From Acidimicrobiales bacterium (GTDB lineage: Bacteria > Actinomycetota > Acidimicrobiia > Acidimicrobiales > Poriferisodalaceae): a stretch of DNA of 7,319 nucleotides. Shown in pieces: positions 5,663-7,319 of this stretch (position 1 is the first letter of the stretch; each line of letters begins with the position of its first letter). The DNA lies in the NCBI GenBank assembly GCA_030749275.1, contig JASMKJ010000100.1, positions 1-7,319 on the forward strand, read 5' to 3'. The translations under genes were made by a program, and so were the position numbers. The notes beneath the pieces are model-generated. The model was not told the DNA's origin and searched no databases. It saw only the letters and a list, made by a program, of their open reading frames with translations.

Positions 5663-6979
5663 TCAACCAACGCGCATCTTTTGCGCTGCCTCTTTGAGTT
5701 CCTCACGGTGGTCAGGATGGGCGATCGCTATCAAGCGTTCGGCTTTCTGGCGGACTGAGGCATCCTTGAGATGAGCGATGCCAAACTCTGTAACGACTAC
5801 ATCAACGTCGTAACGAGTACCCGTCACGGCGTTCACGTTGATTTGAGGGACGATCCGAGAAGAAGCGCCTTTTCGGGCCGTAGCAGGCATCAAATGAATC
5901 GACATTGCCGAATCGGACATTTGACATCCGCGCAGAAAGTCCAGTGCACCCCCCACGCCGCTGTGCTGCACACCACCAATCATTTCTGAGTTGACTTGAC
6001 CCCACAGATCAATTTCTAACGCTCCGTTGACACAGCGCATGTCGCGGTTATCCGAAATAGTTTTGTGATTTAACGCGACGTGCGCAGGCACTATGTGACA
6101 GTCGGGGTTGTTGTCTAGGAATTCGAATGTTTCCGGTAAGGCAATACTGAAGACTGCTTTGTGCGGAAAGACCGTTTTGAGCCGATTGGTTGCGGCTCCA
6201 GATTTCATCAATTCCATAAGGCCTTGGCACATGACCTCAGTGTGGATGCCGAGATCTGTCTTGTGGGTCAGTCGAGCTAGGGCTACTTCGGTCAGGCCGC
6301 CAACTCCGGATTGGACTGTTGCGCCATCGGGGATCAGTTCGTCGAGCGCACCCACGAAAGGATCGAGATTCGAAGGCGGTGTCCTCTCATCGAAGACGGG
6401 CATAGAACCTTTGAGCGGTACATCAATCAACCCGTCAAAGTCCTCTACGCGGAAAGCGTCGCCGTGAATGTAGGGAACAACCGGATTGACCAAGCCAAAT
6501 ACAAGATCGCCCTTCTGTCGTGTTCGACGAACCAAAGCATCATTGCCTGCAATAGCGGAGCCGGGAGGCACCGTTCCATCAGGCAGTGGCGTTCCGACTT
6601 GCACGCAAGCGATCCGGGGTGGGTTGCGAATGGTGAATCTGCCCCAGTCTTCGAGTCGAACCGGCACAAGTTCCGCTGTAGCTCCGGCTTCTCGCAAGAT
6701 TTGGGTCAGAAATGGCGCACGCAATTCGATCCTTGAATTCATACCGATGGCTGCTCCGCCCCTCCTTGGCGCGGGAACAAAAACTGCTACGTCGTCTAGA
6801 TCAGTCCTCTCGGCAAGGGCATTAAGAAAGGCAGTTGGTTCGGGCAAACTAGCCCCCACAAGATCCCCATCACGGACCTGTCCTGCCGCAGCTTCAGCCG
6901 ACGTGACCAGATGAGGCCATTCCTGTGTCCAATCGAAACTGTCGTTGCCTTCTGAAACCACGGCTAGAAGGTATCCCAC
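5663..6979 (-). CDS. Acetyl-CoA hydrolase/transferase-family CoA-transferase
   Basis: A 438-residue protein of the acetyl-CoA hydrolase / 4-hydroxybutyrate CoA-transferase family. The C-terminal domain is well conserved: GIHTEVM (244-250) carries the likely catalytic glutamate E248, which forms the glutamyl-CoA thioester. It is followed by NGALEIDLWGQVNSE (318-332), the glycine-rich SGVGGALDFLRG (340-351), ASSRIVPQI (372-380) and VVTEFGIAHLKD (395-406). The N-terminal domain is more divergent, with GNDALVRR (145-152) and NPVVPYIHGD (165-174) as landmarks. It probably moves CoA between acetyl-CoA or another acyl-CoA and a short carboxylate; the acyl substrate cannot be read. The assigned start is a GTG without a Shine-Dalgarno. 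The family usually begins near residue 14 of this frame, so the in-frame GTG at 6961 is an alternative. A 24-bp inverted repeat lies directly before the start. Confidence 0.88.
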   Translation of the reverse strand: MGYLLAVVSEGNDSFDWTQEWPHLVTSAEAAAGQVRDGDLVGASLPEPTAFLNALAERTDLDDVAVFVPAPRRGGAAIGMNSRIELRAPFLTQILREAGATAELVPVRLEDWGRFTIRNPPRIACVQVGTPLPDGTVPPGSAIAGNDALVRRTRQKGDLVFGLVNPVVPYIHGDAFRVEDFDGLIDVPLKGSMPVFDERTPPSNLDPFVGALDELIPDGATVQSGVGGLTEVALARLTHKTDLGIHTEVMCQGLMELMKSGAATNRLKTVFPHKAVFSIALPETFEFLDNNPDCHIVPAHVALNHKTISDNRDMRCVNGALEIDLWGQVNSEMIGGVQHSGVGGALDFLRGCQMSDSAMSIHLMPATARKGASSRIVPQINVNAVTGTRYDVDVVVTEFGIAHLKDASVRQKAERLIAIAHPDHREELKEAAQKMRVG

Positions 6980-6982
6980 GTC

Positions 6983-7006
6983 GACGTTTGCGGTGGATTA
7001 AACGTC
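6983..7006. promoter_or_regulatory. Inverted repeat immediately before the CoA-transferase start
   Basis: GACGTTT (6983-6989) and AAACGTC (7000-7006) are perfect 7-base inverted arms around a 10-base spacer. The repeat begins 4 bases upstream of the GTG start on the minus strand, where a bound repressor or an RNA hairpin would block expression. No matching known consensus is recognised. Confidence 0.35.
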
Positions 7007-7034
7007 CTGGGTTCACGGATTACTTAATGATCGT

Positions 7035-7065
7035 TTGCATAAATGGGGGTAGGGATGCCTATAGT
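7035..7065 (+). promoter_or_regulatory. Candidate promoter for the PEP-utilising-type gene
   Basis: TATAGT at 7060-7065 fits TANNNT. TTGCAT at 7035-7040 is a possible -35, with 19 bases between them, longer than ideal. A start near 7072 would give a leader of about 158 bases containing both the 7078-7099 repeat and the large hairpin. This is visual matching only. Confidence 0.28.
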
Positions 7066-7077
7066 TCCGGCAGTTGT

Positions 7078-7099
7078 GATTTGCGATCTACCGCAAATC
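7078..7099. promoter_or_regulatory. 22-bp inverted repeat in the divergent region
   Basis: GATTTGCG and CGCAAATC are perfect 8-base arms with ATCTAC between them. It is followed by a T-run on neither strand, so it is not a rho-independent terminator. It lies just downstream of the candidate TATAGT box and could be a repressor operator or the first stem of the leader RNA. Confidence 0.42.
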
Positions 7100-7133
7100 G
7101 AAGATTCTTACCACCGCTGGGGGCCTACGACGA

Positions 7134-7196
7134 GAGACCGAGATCTGGCCGGGTGGCTGCCAAGAGGGGGAGGCAGCTACCCGGTCCATCGGTCTT
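7134..7196 (+). promoter_or_regulatory. Large two-part hairpin in the 5' leader of the PEP-utilising-type gene
   Basis: An outer stem pairs AGACCGA (7135-7141) with TCGGTCT (7189-7195). After an uneven internal loop (GATCT on one side, CA on the other), an inner stem pairs GGCCGGGTGGCTGCC (7147-7161) with GGCAGCTACCCGGTC (7172-7186). The inner stem is complete apart from two G-U wobbles, 7155/7178 and 7148/7185. The apical loop AAGAGGGGGA is purine-rich. No T-run follows. The structure ends about 20 bases before the ribosome-binding site at 7218-7222. It may be an attenuator, a protein-binding leader or a riboswitch-like element; I do not recognise it as a known RNA family. Confidence 0.5.
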
Positions 7197-7229
7197 GACC
7201 CTTAGGTGGCTTGTAGAGGAGGAAGTCAA

Positions 7230-7319
7230 ATGGCCGAGGAATACTTTGTCGGAACCAAGACATCGGAGCGCTATCCCATTTGGACGCGCGCGAACGTTGG
7301 AGAGGTTTTCCCTGATCCG
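7230..7319 (+). CDS. N-terminus of probable PEP-utilising (PEP synthase-like) enzyme, cut by window edge
   Basis: An ATG at 7230 follows a very strong ribosome-binding site (GGAGG at 7218-7222, 7 bases away). The frame is open to the right edge, giving 30 residues. The visible segment includes YFVGTK, then SERYPIWTRANVGEVFPDP (12-30). The 'WTRANVGEVFP.P' pattern is what I associate with the N terminus of PEP-utilising proteins with phosphohistidine swivelling domains in actinobacteria. Those enzymes transfer phosphate from ATP or PEP through a histidine; the substrate here is unknown. None of the catalytic domains is in the window, so the assignment rests on this short motif alone. The gene has a long leader containing two inverted-repeat structures, which suggests regulated expression. 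Confidence 0.55.
   Translation, partial: MAEEYFVGTKTSERYPIWTRANVGEVFPDP

Noticed and set aside
6311..6914. Two plus-strand frames of about 140 codons inside the CoA-transferase gene
   Set aside because: Both are antisense shadows; composition and motifs support only the minus-strand gene.
7147..7186. Inner hairpin read as an intrinsic terminator
   Set aside because: No T-rich tract follows on the plus strand, and the strong ribosome-binding site and gene lie just downstream.
1..7319. Defence island, CRISPR, transposon or prophage signatures
   Set aside because: No direct-repeat array, transposase, integrase or attachment-site pattern is visible; the genes are conserved chromosomal families.

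Overview
The window looks like chromosomal DNA from an actinobacterium with moderate GC for that phylum. The best clues are a NucS-type mismatch endonuclease, which is largely an actinobacterial and archaeal gene, GTG starts, TANNNT-like -10 boxes and the fatty-acid/CoA gene content. A lineage such as the Acidimicrobiia would fit, but that placement is inference from gene content only. I see no mobile element, CRISPR array, rRNA or tRNA, and the layout is ordinary housekeeping chromosome.

Left part (1-2915): a membrane-anchored VanW/YoaR-type cell-envelope protein runs leftward off the window edge. Diverging from it is a two-gene operon for a short-chain dehydrogenase and a double-hotdog MaoC-type enoyl-CoA hydratase 2. 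Together they supply the two activities of the eukaryotic peroxisomal multifunctional enzyme type 2: hydration of trans-2-enoyl-CoA to (R)-3-hydroxyacyl-CoA, then its oxidation. A 21-bp palindrome lies over the presumed -10 box of this operon and looks like an operator.

Middle part (2940-5659): on the minus strand, a LACTB2-like metallo-beta-lactamase-fold hydrolase with a C-terminal winged helix is followed by nucS. nucS has intact catalytic residues, a C-terminal clamp-binding tail and signs of leaderless expression. Diverging from the hydrolase is yaaA, a peroxide-stress protein. Its true start is a GTG behind a strong ribosome-binding site, not the ATG 15 bases upstream.

Right part (5663-7319): an acetyl-CoA hydrolase/transferase-family CoA-transferase lies tail to tail with yaaA, only 3 bases apart. 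Upstream of it, a 250-base divergent region carries two perfect inverted repeats and a long two-part RNA hairpin. This region leads into a gene beginning at 7230 whose 30 visible residues resemble the N terminus of PEP-utilising (PEP synthase-like) enzymes.

No convincing rho-independent terminator was found; both convergent gene pairs are packed too tightly to hold one. I did not find a clear previously undescribed system. The most interesting unexplained element is the structured leader at about 7060-7229.
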